The notes: generated from the sequence alone by a model not told the origin. A stretch of DNA of 64,000 nucleotides from Ornithodoros turicata (GCF_037126465.1 NW_026999353.1:806001-870000); one strand, 5' to 3'. Counted from the first letter of the stretch, positions 46,032 to 57,734 are shown. Translations and numbers: made by a program.

Positions 46032-46890
46032 TCAATGAAAAGATGGAAAAAAAATATGCGAAAAAATTGTATATTGCAAAAAAAATTGTAAATGAAAAGG
46101 TTTAAACAAACTGTTCAATGCATCACACTTCTTCTTGCAGAAATCACTAGACCTTAGGGCCGCGAAACGAGACGATTTGTCAGCTTGAACTAAGGCGAGA
46201 TCCTTGACATTCATGAAAGAACGTACACTCTTCACAAGCCTGAAGTTACATGAGCTATGTTTTATAGAAGTATCTATCAGATTTGTCATGCGGTTCAAAG
46301 CTTGCTTAACGAAGGTTGAAGATTGGGTCGGATCAGGTAAACATAAAGAGATCTTGAAAACACTGGCAGCGATGTCAAGCCGCGAGGGTTTTACATTTAG
46401 ATAATTTAGATACATTTAGATTTTGGTCCTTTTGACAACATAGCAGTTACATGATCCCGAAGTGAGACATTTGAGGGGTTCACAGGCGGGCACGTAGCTG
46501 CCTTGGCAGCCGCTGGTACTGAATTTCTTGGCAGGTGAGATCGGAGCAACCAAAACGTCCTTGCAACCTGAGCTTCTTTAAAGGTGATCCATGAATTGTA
46601 ACGGAGATCCTGGGCGAATCTTTCACCACACACCAATGTCTACAATGTCGAAGTTAACGGCTGAAGAAACATCAGGGGGCCACTGATTGCATTTCGATGG
46701 CTCCGGAGGAGCTTCCTTTTCCGGTGCCAAGGCAGGATATCGGCATAGATCGAACCATAAAATGTTTGGGGCAAAATCCTTTTCCATAGCAAAACACCAA
46801 TTAGGCGATATCCCGCTTCTTGTCCTGCTCGCAGAAAGTGTCATTTTGAGTTCATGTGACATGTCGTTGTGCCGCTTTCCGACATAATTC
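46032..46890 (-). pseudogene. PLE N-terminal remnant
   Basis: Three minus-strand frames in order read PNWCFAMEKDFAPN, then FKEAQVARTFWLLRSHLPRN, LRDHVTAMLSKGPKSK, then KSVRSFMNVKDLALVQADKS and CKKKCDALN. The LSKGPK and LVQADKS (normally L-x-ADKGG) blocks in this order are typical of the region preceding the RT in PLEs. RT sequence is absent. It looks like a separate, older family from PLE-A and PLE-B. Confidence 0.5.
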
Positions 46891-47204
46891 TGTCGTCATC
46901 GAGGCAAGAGATTAACGTATTTTGTGAGGGTAAGCTACACGGTACTTCTTTCGCAACATTTAAGTACATCGCATCGGTTCAGTGAGTCTTAACGCCTGGT
47001 CATCATCACATCTTTGGATGTCGTCAATAATACAAGGACTGTGCAAAACTGCGCGTCGTACTGCGATATTGTCCGATACAAATAATTATCGTAATCGAAA
47101 GACATCCAAAACGTCGCGCAGAAACAACAGGCACATTGTTTACAAACGGTTTGGCCGCTGATCATGGGCGCCGCCATTTTTATGGTCATATGTGTCTCGA
47201 CGAC
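46891..47204. other. Nothing recognised
   Basis: No supported gene or repeat is visible. Confidence 0.35.
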
Positions 47205-47475
47205 CAGCGGCATGGCCGAGTGGGCTAAGGCGTCCCTCTCGTTGGTGGTAACCAAGGTCGTACCGAAGACTGGCAGGTGGTGGGTTTGAATCCTACCACC
47301 GGCTGTGCTGTCTGAGCCAGCTATGTGACGACGTATCCGCTCCTGGCTCCTCCAGACGATTAAACATAAACGCCCTTGGGGTGAAATGCGACCGCTTCAA
47401 GGTGCTCACGTTCTCCAGGCGGACCGAACCGTCTCGATGCACCCACCTGGGAGGCCTCCGGAGTGTGTACATGAG
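47205..47475 (+). repeat. tRNA-derived SINE (Ser/Leu-like head)
   Basis: GGCATGGCCGAGTGGGCTAAG (A box) and GGTGGGTTTGAATCCTACCACC (B box, T-arm) are separated by an enlarged middle. It resembles tRNA-Ser/Leu class II heads, followed by unrelated tail sequence. I recall this SINE type from tick genomes. No intact cloverleaf is needed, and I do not call a tRNA gene. Confidence 0.7.
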
Positions 47476-48113
47476 AGAACTCGCTTCGCTAACGCGGTTC
47501 GGTTCGCTTTAAGGGTTCCCATGTAAGACGGGTTCAATGGCAATTCAGGACCCATCGATTACGATGAACGGAACGTTGCGACTTGGTTCGACGTTCGTTT
47601 GGAGAAAAGTGAACTTCCGAAGGATGTATTTATATGTGGAAGACGTTTGCTCCTATTGTACGTGGAAGTATCTCTGGGTTACATGCGAGAAAGCCTAGCG
47701 TGGCGAGAACTCGCTGCCGTAGTAACCAGCCCAATGATGAGTTGGGCCAATATATCAATGTTTTTTGTTTAGTTTTTTTTTTCTTTGCACCCACCAACCA
47801 AGCGTTGCCATATCGGCACGGGCCTCTCTGACGTTCGCGCGTGATTTCTTGACGCGTGCAATAACATCAACAACAATTTAAATAGAAATGGTGAAGTCAC
47901 GGGGTGTCATGATACAACATACGTAACCTTCAATATCTAGAAGTATTTACAGGAACAAAGTTACTCTAGGCCTTAAACGGCTAAACCTGACTAGTAGTTG
48001 TACCTACGTATGCGCAAATAATTTTTTGACTACATTTGACCACACGGTACTTTAGCCAGCAATATAATTAGGTATCTATTGGGAGTGTCATCATAGAATA
48101 AAAACATACTCAC

Positions 48114-48170
48114 GTCAGTCACAGTCTGCACTTCAGGCAGCGTCCCGTGTTTACACACAGATGAATACGT
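48114..48170 (-). CDS. Short exon (57 nt), same phase as the coiled-coil exons
   Basis: Minus-strand acceptor GTCCCTTTTCAG, 19 open codons (TYSSVCKHGTLPEVQTVTD) and donor GAC|GTGAGT. Both splice sites are strong. It is phase 0 on both sides, which would allow it to join the exon at 28.2 kb, but 20 kb of repeats lie between and the link is inference. Confidence 0.45.
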
Positions 48171-48334
48171 CTGAAAAGGGACATTAAAATGTGTGAGAAA
48201 CGCAAAGCCTACCTTTTCAGGTATTGCTGTGAGCGCGGAAACATCACATCGTCTTCGTACGGCATTGAAAGTTCGTTTGCTCCCGTTTTCATTTGTCTTG
48301 ATCACACTCTTAACAATTTTTGATGTGTGTGTGT

Positions 48335-48568
48335 GTAATAGGTTTCCTCTTTTGTCTCAAAACTGCTTGGTACCCGGTCAAATCGAGCACACCAGCGCTC
48401 TGCCCTCAGAGCTCTCTGACATTTTTGGATACCATACGACTTGGATTTCTATTGTGAAGGGAAGGGGTTCATTATTTCATCCCCGCATCACCACCAGAAA
48501 TGGGGTAGAGCGTGTCACTCCTGGCGATGAAACTCCCCAGTCATCATCTTAAAAATAAACTTGTAGCA
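48335..48568 (+). mobile_element. LINE 3' end, second copy
   Basis: It aligns with 17145-17370: CTGCTTGGTACCCGGTC, AGCGCTCTGCCCTCAGAGCTC, then GGGGTAGAGCGTG…GGCGATGAAACTCCCCA and an AAATAAA-type end. It is more decayed and carries no clean duplication. Confidence 0.75.
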
Positions 48569-48574
48569 CAAACT

Positions 48575-49740
48575 TATAAACGTCTAGCAGTTGATCAAAC
48601 GCTGCCTGATTTTGCAACCGGCTCTATACAGGGTGTTGTTGTTTATTCAGAAATTAAATGCGATGACATTTATGCGCGAGCTTCCGAGTTTTTCTGGGGC
48701 GGGGTATCATCGCGTAAAGCCTCGTTGCCCGCTGCTTAGGGGTCACGTGTTGAAGCGCGGCCACAAAACCGTCGTGTCAAGAAGCCAACGCACTCGAATT
48801 GTTTATGCCACTCGACCGGTGATCGTGAAAGAGAGTAAGACCTCACATGTCACACCAGGGCATATGTCACGGCGCCGGCGCGCCGGCGCAAGCATGTTGG
48901 CGAACGAACTTCGTCAGATTTCAGAGCAACTTCAGAGCAACGTTTGTATAAAATTATCTGTATCAATTGCGATAAACTACGCGGGCCCTAAGGTCTCGCG
49001 AAACCGACGAACAGCACCAACATCATTCACAATGCAAGAGGGACGCCAGCTAGGCAAGCGAAAAGCTATCTGCTACACTTAAGATTTCAGAAAATATGGT
49101 GCAGCGGGTCACGAAGAACGACGATACGGTGATTGGGGCCTTGCGGACATCAGTGCACATGTTACTCTCATAGTGACTGTCTCGGTACTGCGAAACTCCA
49201 ACGCTCCCGCCCTCAAGGGCACCTGCACGAACCTACCGCGATACATGAAAGGCTTCTCGTACCTTTTCTGTGATACGGGAGAAGACAGCACAAGTGCCAG
49301 CACAGCCATCTTCTCGAGAAATTATGAAACTACCGTAGCGATCGAAATAGTCACCTTCAAACTAGTAGAAGACGTCCTAGCCGCTGTAGACGAAGTGGGT
49401 TAGGTACCATATGCGTCGCAGAGAGGAGAATGATGTTTGGGGAAGTGCGGTCTGCTCGGTTTGACGGCAAAGTGAACACAGGAGAGGCGAAGAAGGAAGG
49501 GTGAAAAAGAGAGAGAAAATGATGGTGGTAGAAGAGAGGCAGGGGGGTGTGGTAGTCCCTCTTGCCCTCGAAGTCGGGCAGTCGCGGACTACTATCCCTA
49601 AAGGAAACATACGCGCGTCCCTCAGTAGCGTTCATTATACTGCCTTTGTACCACGGCGACAGCGAACATGAGAGAACTGATGTTCTGAGGCTGGAACAAC
49701 ATAAAAAGGACATACAAAGCCTCAAACTGCCTAAGAAATT
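48575..49740. other. No gene recognised
   Basis: A TACAGGGTGTTG end at about 48625 looks like one terminus of a mariner-type MITE, but no partner is visible. Other frames are unconvincing. Confidence 0.35.
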
Positions 49741-49772
49741 AACGATGAAAGATGAAAGTCACTGAAAAGGTT

Positions 49773-49845
49773 AGCCAGCTGTAGGAGTCGAACCCACATC
49801 TTGTGGATTACCGGTCCACGGCTCTACCAATTGAGCTAAGCTAAC
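49773..49845 (-). tRNA. tRNA-like cloverleaf (anticodon GGT), probably a SINE head
   Basis: The 73-nt minus-strand sequence folds into a full cloverleaf. Acceptor GTTAGCT/AGCTGGC (two G-T pairs), D-arm GCTC/GAGC, anticodon arm GTGGA/TCCAC with loop CCGGTAA, 5-nt variable loop, T-arm GTGGG/CCTAC with TTCGACT. The anticodon would be GGT (Thr). Position 33 is C instead of the near-universal U. A truncated relative with the same flank at 21565-21650 indicates a dispersed SINE family rather than a working tRNA gene. Confidence 0.55.
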
Positions 49846-50421
49846 ACGTCTCCTCAGCGACTTCCAAGGGGGCGTCATCTGAACGGGCAAACCAGCCACT
49901 CTCTGTCGCTCATCCTCCTTTCACTCTTACATTTTTGCTCACTCATACAGACATTCATACGGTGGGATCGACGCAAGCGGCAACTGTTGAACATGAGAAG
50001 ACATTTCAACAGTTCTCTCAAAAGTTACTCTTCAACGAGCTCCATCAATAAGATGTTGCAATACGATGGTGCATTATGATACTCACGCTATAACTAATCA
50101 CAGAAACATTATGTAAATCTGCTTTGATCATTGAGGGCACTTGTAAGGATGCATCACTACATAACCACATAATTCTTGAGAGAGCGCGAGTAGTCTGTAC
50201 TGAGTACTCTATACAACGCATAATCCCTCTAGACGCCATTAAATAGCAATTAATTACCGATTAGGACCCCCACAGCAATAAGGGTCACCTAGTGAGTCAC
50301 CACACTATTTGGGGATCATCTAACTCGTCTCCTGGGGACTTTGTTCATTGTGGGCATGTCGTGCTCAAAAAAGAAAAACAAAAGAGAGAATAGAGTGCAT
50401 GAATCGAGTGAGTAAAAACGT

Positions 50422-50656
50422 TGTGTATTTGTGCGTGGTGTCTGATTCAGCCAGTGCGTCGGCGCCGCTTTGGCGCGAGAAGATCGTGTATCGTGGGGAA
50501 GCGCGTGTTCTCTGGTTTCGCGGATCACGCAATGCGTTCACTCTGATGCGCCTGTCGGGCGTATCCCTTCTTGCAGAACAGACATATGTAGTCCCGAAAG
50601 CAATAAAATTCGAGTTCATCGTGATCAACGAAGGCTCAATCTTCCCAAAGTCAATA
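50422..50656 (+). repeat. 5' LTR
   Basis: It starts TGTGTATTTG and ends near AAAGTCAATA. It is about 85-90% identical by eye to 54751-54986. A PBS-like TTGGCGACGAGGATGGGA follows immediately (50657-50674). Confidence 0.85.
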
Positions 50657-50712
50657 TTGGCGACGAGGATGGGATCTACTGGGCCTTCTCCTGGGAAGAT
50701 TGATTTTCGCAC

Positions 50713-51600
50713 GTGATCACGCCGAATTCACAAATTGACGGACTTCAGATGGCAGGAACAATCAGTGAGTTCGATGTTTCAAATCATTCTTCGTGGCATG
50801 TTTACGCGGATCAACTGCGCTTCTACTGCGAAGCTAATGCTATCACGGATGCTGCAAAAAAGCGTGCTCAGCTGCTGGCCGTTTGTGGTACCAAGACACT
50901 TGGAGTCGTTCGATCCCTCGTTTCACCAGCGTCTCCATCCGAAAAGTCCTACTATGAACTGATCGCACTGCTGAAAAGTCATTTCACTCCGAAGCCATCG
51001 CTAATATCCAGCCGCTTCCAGTTGCACAAACGCGTGTAACGTCCCGACGAAAGGATCACTACATACGTGACTGAGTTACGCCGGCTAGCTGAGGACTGCA
51101 ACTTCGGATCCACTCGGAGTGAAAGACTACGTGATCAGCTTGTGTTCGGCATTCGTGATGACGGGTTACAACGGCGTCTGCTCGCCGAAAGGGATTTAAC
51201 CTTCGAGAGCGCTAAAGCAAAACCCCTCGCTGCCGAAGCACCGGCCGAGCAAGCGAAGGAAATAGAAACTCGGGGGTTAGCTTCCGCGGCCCATCACATC
51301 AATAATGATCACCGGGATCGTATCCGCAAACAATCCACAGCGGAGTCCCGACATTCCAAGAACCCCGCCGAAGACTTCGTGCCACGGATGTGGAGCGTCA
51401 CATGACCGTGACCGGTGCCCGTTCCGAGAAGCAATTTGCCGTCACTGTCACAAAAAAGGACATATTGAATGCCTGTGTCCTCCTGCCCAACAGCGACAGG
51501 GTAAAAAACCTTCGCAAACAACACATGCAGTTGAACAGCCAGAACAACATGTCTCAGCTACTGCAAGTATCTATCAGATGAACAATGTGGACGAAGGACA
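50713..51600 (+). pseudogene. Gypsy gag with two zinc knuckles
   Basis: Capsid-type sequence (SWHVYADQLRFYCEANAI, LIALLKSHFTPKPS) ends at a TAA at about 51037 and resumes at 51067 (LRRLAEDCNFGS, RDQLVFGIRDDGLQRRLL). A frameshift leads into CHGCGASHDRDRC and CRHCHKKGHIECLC (about 51380-51480), the nucleic-acid-binding knuckles of nucleocapsid. Confidence 0.85.
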
Positions 51601-52151
51601 ATGAACAATGTGGACGAATAGGAACATCCACTTTATGGAAGCAGTACACCAAAGTAAGGATAGATGGGTCTGAATGCAAGATGGAAACCGACTCAGGATC
51701 CGATTATTCTATTATTTCTGAAGCTACATACAAGCGCCAATGGCCAGAGAAGGGCCCAGCTATTCGTACATTTTCCATTTCACTACGCGACTTCCAAAAG
51801 CAGCCAATTCCGCTGCGTGGCACATGCTTCGTTGATGTTCAGTATCGATCCTTCAGAGGTTCGCTGCGGCTTCTTATCGCTGACGGAGAAAGAGTGAGTC
51901 TGCTGGGGTACGAATGGATCGCACCATTGGGTATCAGGTTGACGGGTGATCACCACATGGATGCCAACCGCCTACAGCAAGTACTCAACGACTTCAAAGA
52001 AGTATTTCAGGATGCCTTGGAAATTACACACGACCGTTGTTTCACTTGCACTAGATCCTTCTGTTGCACCCATCCGACTGAAGGCAAGGAACGTTCCACT
52101 GGCATTACATCCGAACATGGATGCTGCACCCGGTCGTCTTATCGCCGATAA
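51585..52151 (+). pseudogene. Gypsy aspartic protease
   Basis: METDSGSDYSIISE carries the D-S-G active-site triad (about 51690); LRLLIADGERVSLLGYEWI follows as the flap/core region. The last ~40 codons of this frame are out of phase with the RT. Confidence 0.8.
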
Positions 52152-53285
52152 TGTTATTGAAGCAATTTCAAATCCTAAATGGGCTACTAATGTAGTTTCT
52201 GTCATCAAACCGTAAGTAGAAGTAAGACTGTGTGGCGACGACAAGGTTACTATCAACACCGCCATGTGTGTTCATCCCTACTCCATTCCTGCAGTCACCC
52301 ATCTTCTTTCATGATTCTTCTTCTTCAATCTTCTTCTTGGTGGTGGCTGCTATGTAAAAATAGACTTTGCACATGCCTATGTTCAACTACGTGTAGACGA
52401 TGATGCTGCGGAAGCACAAACCATCATCACACATCGGAGTGCTTTCAAAGTCAAACACCTCCAGTACGGTGTGAATGTAGCTCCAGGAGATTTCCACCAG
52501 TTAATTGACGAACTTCTCGTGGAACAACAGGGAGTAGTGCCCTATTTCGACGACATCTTAATTCAAGCAGCTAACCAGGACGAACTTGCAACACGATTGC
52601 GCAAAGTGTTACGTCGACTTGCCCGTTCTGGCCTGCGAGCCAGAAAGAACAAATGCTTCTTTGGTGTGTCCTCCGTAGAATTCCTGGGTATCGTGTCGAC
52701 GCTATCGGCAGTCACCCTGCAGATTCCAAGGTTAGAGTGATCCATGATGCATCGCGTCCGAACAGCAAGCAAGAGCTTCAAGCTTTTCTTGGTCTGCTGA
52801 ACTTCTACAATTCCTTTCTGAAGCACAAGGCTACCGTTGCTGAGCCGTTGCATCGTCTTCTCGACGAGGACGCAGAGCGCACTTGGACTACCATCCATGA
52901 CGTGGCCTTCCAGCGCGCAAAAGAGCTTATCTCATCAAATAGCGTTCTTGTACCATTCGATGAGAAACGTCCTACATTCCTCACGTGTGATGCATTACCT
53001 TATGGTGTAGGGGCTGTACTAAGTCAGCAACAGCCGGATGGACGCGACGCTCCAGTTGCATTCTCTTCACGCACGTTGACAACTACGGTGAGTAACTCGA
53101 CCGTGAAGCTCTCTCTCCATTATCGCCGGAGTAAAGAAGTTTCATCAAGTTTCATCTATGGACGGGCATTTACAATTGTGACTGACCATCCACCACTTCT
53201 GGGAATATTCACAAGGTCAAAGCCCACTCCGATGATAACCTCACAAAGAATGCTTCGTTGGTCTCAGATAATGAACGCTTACTAG
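52030..53285 (+). pseudogene. Gypsy reverse transcriptase and RNase H (broken)
   Basis: Fingers PIRLKARNVPLALHPNMD; palm IDFAHAYVQLRVD and VPYFDDILIQA with the Y-x-DD motif at about 52543-52554; connection HKATVAEPLHRLLDEDAERTW; RNase H LTCDALPYGVGAVLSQ. There is a stop after VIKP (52213), and a shift around 52700 moves to the frame 52653-53285. It cannot encode an intact enzyme as it stands. Confidence 0.85.
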
Positions 53286-53306
53286 TTTGAGCTTGTTCAT
53301 CGACCT

Positions 53307-54737
53307 GTGAAGAAAATCGCTAATGCAGATGCTCTAAGCCGCTTGCCACTTCCCGTCAAAGACGAAGCAATGCCATGTCCACCCGAAGTGCTGTTCACCG
53401 AAGAGCTGGCCAGTCCACCGCTTCATGCGAAGGACATTGCGAACATGACTATACACGATCCTCAACTTTCCCGAGTTCTCAAGTGGGTGTGGAAGGGTTG
53501 GCCAGATGACAAATGTCCAGATGAGTTCAAGATGTTCTGGTCGAAACGCTACGAGTTATCTGCTCATAAGAATTGCCTCTTGTGGGGAAACAGAGTAATA
53601 ATTCCAAACGAGGGTCAACAGCGAGTGTTAGACGAGCTCCATCTGGGTCATCCAGAGATTGGACACATGAAAGCCCTTGCTCGGTCGTACGTATGGTGGC
53701 CGAAGATCGATGAGGACATCAAACAGTCTGTCAAGAGTTGCGCTGAATTCCAATCCACGAGGCATGCGCCGCAACGTGTGACAATACATCCTGGGGAGGT
53801 TCCACACCCTCCATGGTCTCGCCTTCACGTGGACTTTGCTGGTCCGTCCCATGGACAATCCTTACTCCAAGTAGTTGACGCCCACTCAAAGTGGCTAGAG
53901 GTAAAGCTCATGCAATCTACATCTGCCGAAGCTACTGTCAACGTATTACGGGAGATCATCGCTACGCACGGCATTCAAGATGTTGTGTACAGCGACAACG
54001 GACCTGAGTTGACATCTGTTCACCTCCAAACATTCCTTCGGAGAAACGCTATAAGGCAAATTCTTGTGACACCCTATCGGGCTGCAATCAATTGACAGGC
54101 AGAACGAATGGTGTAAACAATGAAGGACTCGATGAAACGTATTGTACATGGCAGCTGGCAGCAACGACTTGCTCGTTTCCTCTTGTATCAGCATACCACT
54201 CCAAACTCATCGACAGCTTTTAGTCCAGCCGAGCTCCTTATGCGACGCGGGTTGAAGACTTGTCTGGACTGATTGCATCCAGACGGAATAAGTAAACGCC
54301 AGGAAGCAGAGGAAAAGCAGGCTCCCAGACCAACGGTGAGGGCCATTAAAGACTCTGACCCGGTGTACGTGCGAAACTACTGCCATGGACAGCCATGGAC
54401 CCCTCCAACAAGTGAGAAGCCTACTGGACCTGTGTCGTACACAATTATAACTCAGGTTGGCAGGGTTGTCAGACGCCATCTAAACCAAATGAGAGGTCGC
54501 GCCACACCAATCAACGAACTGCCAGAGTCAGTTGAGAACCCGACTGATGTTTCTGCAGGCGACTGTGTCCCACAAGGATTTGTAACACCTACATATATTC
54601 CAATGGATCAAGCACCAGCTTGTTCCCCAGCTGTTCCAGAAGCCAGTGCGTCTTCACCGCAACTTAGTGGTCCTATATCTACACGACCACGCCGAATGAT
54701 GACACGTCCGAAATATTTGGACGATTATGTCAGCTAG
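53307..54737 (+). pseudogene. Gypsy integrase
   Basis: Zinc-binding HLGHPEIGH…SVKSCAEFQ (second Cys of the H2C2 motif replaced); catalytic core VDFAGP and YSDNGPELTS, with the Glu region near the break at 54095; C-terminal module VYVRNY…GPVSYTIITQVGRVVRRHLNQMR (GPY/F type). A stop at 54093 and a shift divide the frame. Confidence 0.85.
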
Positions 54738-54750
54738 GGGGAAGGGCGGT

Positions 54751-54986
54751 TGTGTATTGTTGGGTGGTATACGATTCAGCCAAGCGCGACGGCGCCGCTT
54801 TGGCGCGAGAAGATCACGTATCACGGGGAAGCGCGTGTCGTCTGGTTTCGGGGATCACGCCATGCGTTCACTATGATGAGCCAGTCGGGCGTATCCCTAC
54901 TTGTAGAACAGATATATGTAGTCCAGAAAGCAATAATGTTCGAGTTCATCGTGATCAACGGAGTCCCAGTCTTCTCAAACTCAACA
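54751..54986 (+). repeat. 3' LTR
   Basis: It starts TGTGTATTGT and ends AAACTCAACA. It is preceded by the purine tract AGGGGGAAGGGCGG (54735-54749), the usual plus-strand primer. Confidence 0.85.
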
Positions 54987-54999
54987 GAAAACAATTTAA

Positions 55000-55640
55000 T
55001 TGAAAATGAACGACGCCATATCAAAGAAAGCGACCCGGAACGGCCGCTGACCATCGCTGCGTCGATGGTTGCAGAGACAAGTGGCTACCCAGCCGTAAAG
55101 CATGACACCAGGTAGCGCCACCGTCCTTCTTCTGACCACCAGTTCTGGGCATCCTGTGACGTCAGGTGTGATGCCATCATGGCATGTCTGGACAGGCTAG
55201 GCAACTCAGGACAAGCAAGGAAGAAAACAGTTATAATCGAGGCAGAGGAACGCAAGGTGCTGTGAAAGAAGGAACGAAACGTGCTAACAGGGGATACTAT
55301 CAATAGCTAACTACAAAAAGGACTAAGTACACAAAAATTTTCCCACTGTCCACCACAGCAACAGTCACTGTTGAGCGCAGAACGATATGTTCGTTGCATC
55401 CGAAAGCTAGACAGAAAACTGAATTGTGAGCCTTTTCCTCCTCATGACACCACATTTATCCCCTAGCAGTCAGCTTCTGCTAATTTAATTGCGAAATTAT
55501 TAAGAATCATGTCAGCGCTACTCTCGTCCCTGAGGCCAAGGCAGCTTTCGTGGAAGACAGAAAATAGCGGGCATGCACTGACAAGGATTGAAACAACCAA
55601 TATCCGACATGCATGGGCACGTCACTACAAATCGCAAACA
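55000..55640 (+). repeat. Repeat X, plus copy
   Basis: Shares CGGAACGGCCGCTGACCATC, GCATGTCTGGACAGG, TATAATCGAGGCAGAGGAA and TAATTTAATTGC-AAATTATTAAGAATC in the same order with the reverse complement of 58240-58870. The class is not recognised and no protein is visible. Confidence 0.75.
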
Positions 55641-56465
55641 AAGCTGGGCAAAAGATATCACGAGGAGTTCAGTGCGCCACGTCTATTCCATCCGAGAGCC
55701 AGGCGTTAAATAACGTTCTTGTTTACAATGGAGCAACTGAAATTGCCCAGCATTGTACTCTAAGCTCAGCGTACTCTTTGCGCATATAGGTGGTAAGTCA
55801 ATGCCTCGCCACGAAACCGCCATCTCCCCTGATATCACGCGATTGCAAGCTGGAAAAGAACAGCCGTTCCACGGTGCTCGCTCGGATGGAGAACAAAGGT
55901 GGTTGTGACTTCTGCGTCGTGAGCTGCTTCTGCTAATTTCAGTCTAGATTTTGTTGACTTTGCTTCTTGGAAGGGTAAGCCAGTGGACCAACTTACAGTT
56001 CGCACATGACTAACATGTGCTTGAACTTTTCCTTGAACAACTGCAGTTCAACATTGGATCGCGAAATGTCCCGAGATTCATCTCGCGCCTGGTCACCTTA
56101 AGAAAACGCGGTCTGCAGCTAGTTATATTGTCTGTTCATTGTGCGATACTTTGCGACATTGAAACATGTGTATGTACGTGTGAAATACTTCCCGACACTG
56201 TGCGCGAGATGTTTTTCATTATTGTGTCAACCTGGATGCCACCTTCAATATATGTATTTTCGTAATAAAATAGCGTGTTGCTCATTACCTCATTGTGTTT
56301 GTTTGTTTTATGCACGTCGCGAATATGTGGGGCTGTTTCAGTTTGGACTTCGCTGGTGGCACGATTCCCTTGTCCACGTCAGGTTGGAAGCTTGAAATGA
56401 GAACTTGCATTGTTTGATGTTTGTCTGATTGCGTTCGTACGTGGCGAAGTCCCATCGTATCACAT
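55641..56465. other. Nothing recognised
   Basis: No supported gene or repeat is visible. Confidence 0.35.
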
Positions 56466-56470
56466 GTGTA

Positions 56471-56685
56471 CAGCTTGGGACAAAAGTTTACGGAACACGG
56501 GGATGTCGCATTTCTGCATTGGTGCGACACCCTAACAACAAACAGGAGTGGACTCACATACTGAGAGATGGACAGAATGGCCAGTCACCCGTTCCTTATT
56601 CGATCTCTTCCTGTTAGCAAGCAGGGGGCCGCTCAGATGATGAAATACGCTACTACCGTGTTCCGTAAACTTTTGTCCCAAGCTG
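56471..56685. mobile_element. Tc1/mariner-type MITE with perfect 30-bp inverted ends (215 bp)
   Basis: Both ends begin CAGCTTGGGACAAAAGTTTA and match over 30 bp without a mismatch. TA duplications flank it (56469-56470 and 56686-56687). No protein is encoded. Confidence 0.92.
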
Positions 56686-56869
56686 TACCTCATGCACGAT
56701 ACGGTACGTGCGCGGTACCACATATTTTATCACATTCGCCGTATCTCATAAATCATGATTTTTTAAATGTGCCTGATGTTCGTATGGTACGTAGGCGTTA
56801 CTGGGCATAGATTGAAAGCTGGAAACTGAAGTGTACTCGCTCGCAACTGGTTCTCCAAGTCGAACCATT

Positions 56870-57060
56870 TGCAGATAAATCCCAAAGTGGAAAAGTGGAA
56901 AAGCATATGTAAGTGGTTTGCGAAGTGGAACCACTTCCAAGTGGTTTCTCAAGTGGAACAGCTTCCAAGTGAATTTTAAAGTGAACAATTTCAAAGTGGT
57001 TTCTCAAATGGGTATTTTTTTCATAAACAACTTGCAAGTAGTTCCACTTGCAGATATTTT
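56870..57060. repeat. Short irregular repeats (AAGTGG…CCAAGTGGTTTC)
   Basis: Eight or more copies of a ~12-30-bp motif around CAAGTGGTTTCTCAAGTGGAA. Confidence 0.65.
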
Positions 57061-57367
57061 CTATCTGGGCAGTGAAATTATTTAACAAAACAACTGCAAG
57101 GAGGATATGACTAGAGGGTTTTCTCTCACGTGTCCTCTGGTGCTGTCGCATCGTTCCATGAGTATCTGTTTTTCTACGTGCAGCCATAGAAGCCATCTTA
57201 ATCTGTAAGTTTGAATTTCAAACACATCTAGCGTCATTTTTCTTAATTTTTAATGGCTTTTTTTCCTCTCTTTATAATTCACTGGCTTGCACTGTGGCAT
57301 TGAGGAGTGCTCAGTCACCCTCCCAGGTGTATATCGCTCGCTGAGTGACCCCTGGTTTGCCAATCCT

Positions 57368-57445
57368 GAACGATGCGCAGCTACCCAGGGCCGACGAGCC
57401 GCAAACACGGCGAAACACGTGTCCTCTGGTGCTGTCGCATCGTTC
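57368..57445 (+). ncRNA. Hammerhead-type ribozyme, family B, core U4 changed to C
   Basis: Helices I (CCAGGG/CTCTGG plus GAACGATGCG/CGCATCGTTC), II (GCCG/CGGC) and III (ACACGTGT) form and the GTC site is present. The core reads CCGACGA rather than CUGACGA. The repeat at 57657-57734 has the same change and also GCCT in helix II, so both are probably inactive, unlike the 38.6-kb copy. Confidence 0.8.
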
Positions 57446-57656
57446 CATGAGTATCTGTTTTTCTACGTGCAGCCATAGAAGCCATCTTAATCTGTAAGTT
57501 TGAATTTCAAACACATCTAGCGTCATTTTTCTTATTTTGTAATGGCTTTTTTTCCTCTCTTTATAATTCACTGGCTTGCACTGTGGCATTGAGGAGTGCT
57601 CAGTCACCCTCCCAGGTCTATATCACTCGCTGAGTGACCCCTGGTTTGCCAATCCT

Positions 57657-57734
57657 GAACGATGCGCAGCTACCCAGGGCCGACGAGCCTCAAACACGGC
57701 GAAACACGTGTCCTCTGGTGCTGTCGCATCGTTC
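57657..57734 (+). ncRNA. Hammerhead-type ribozyme, family B, second array copy
   Basis: As at 57368, with CCGACGAGCCTCAAACACGGC: changed core plus one disrupted helix II pair. Confidence 0.75.

Larger units (their letters stand above)
50422..54986 (+). mobile_element. Gypsy-type LTR retrotransposon (Mag-like), decayed
   Basis: Two ~235-bp LTRs flank gag, zinc knuckles, protease, RT, RNase H and integrase in Ty3/Gypsy order. Many stops and frameshifts are present and there is no env. No clean target duplication is visible (left flank AACGT, right flank GAAAA). All five domains survive in recognisable form, so the insertion is moderately old. Confidence 0.9.
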
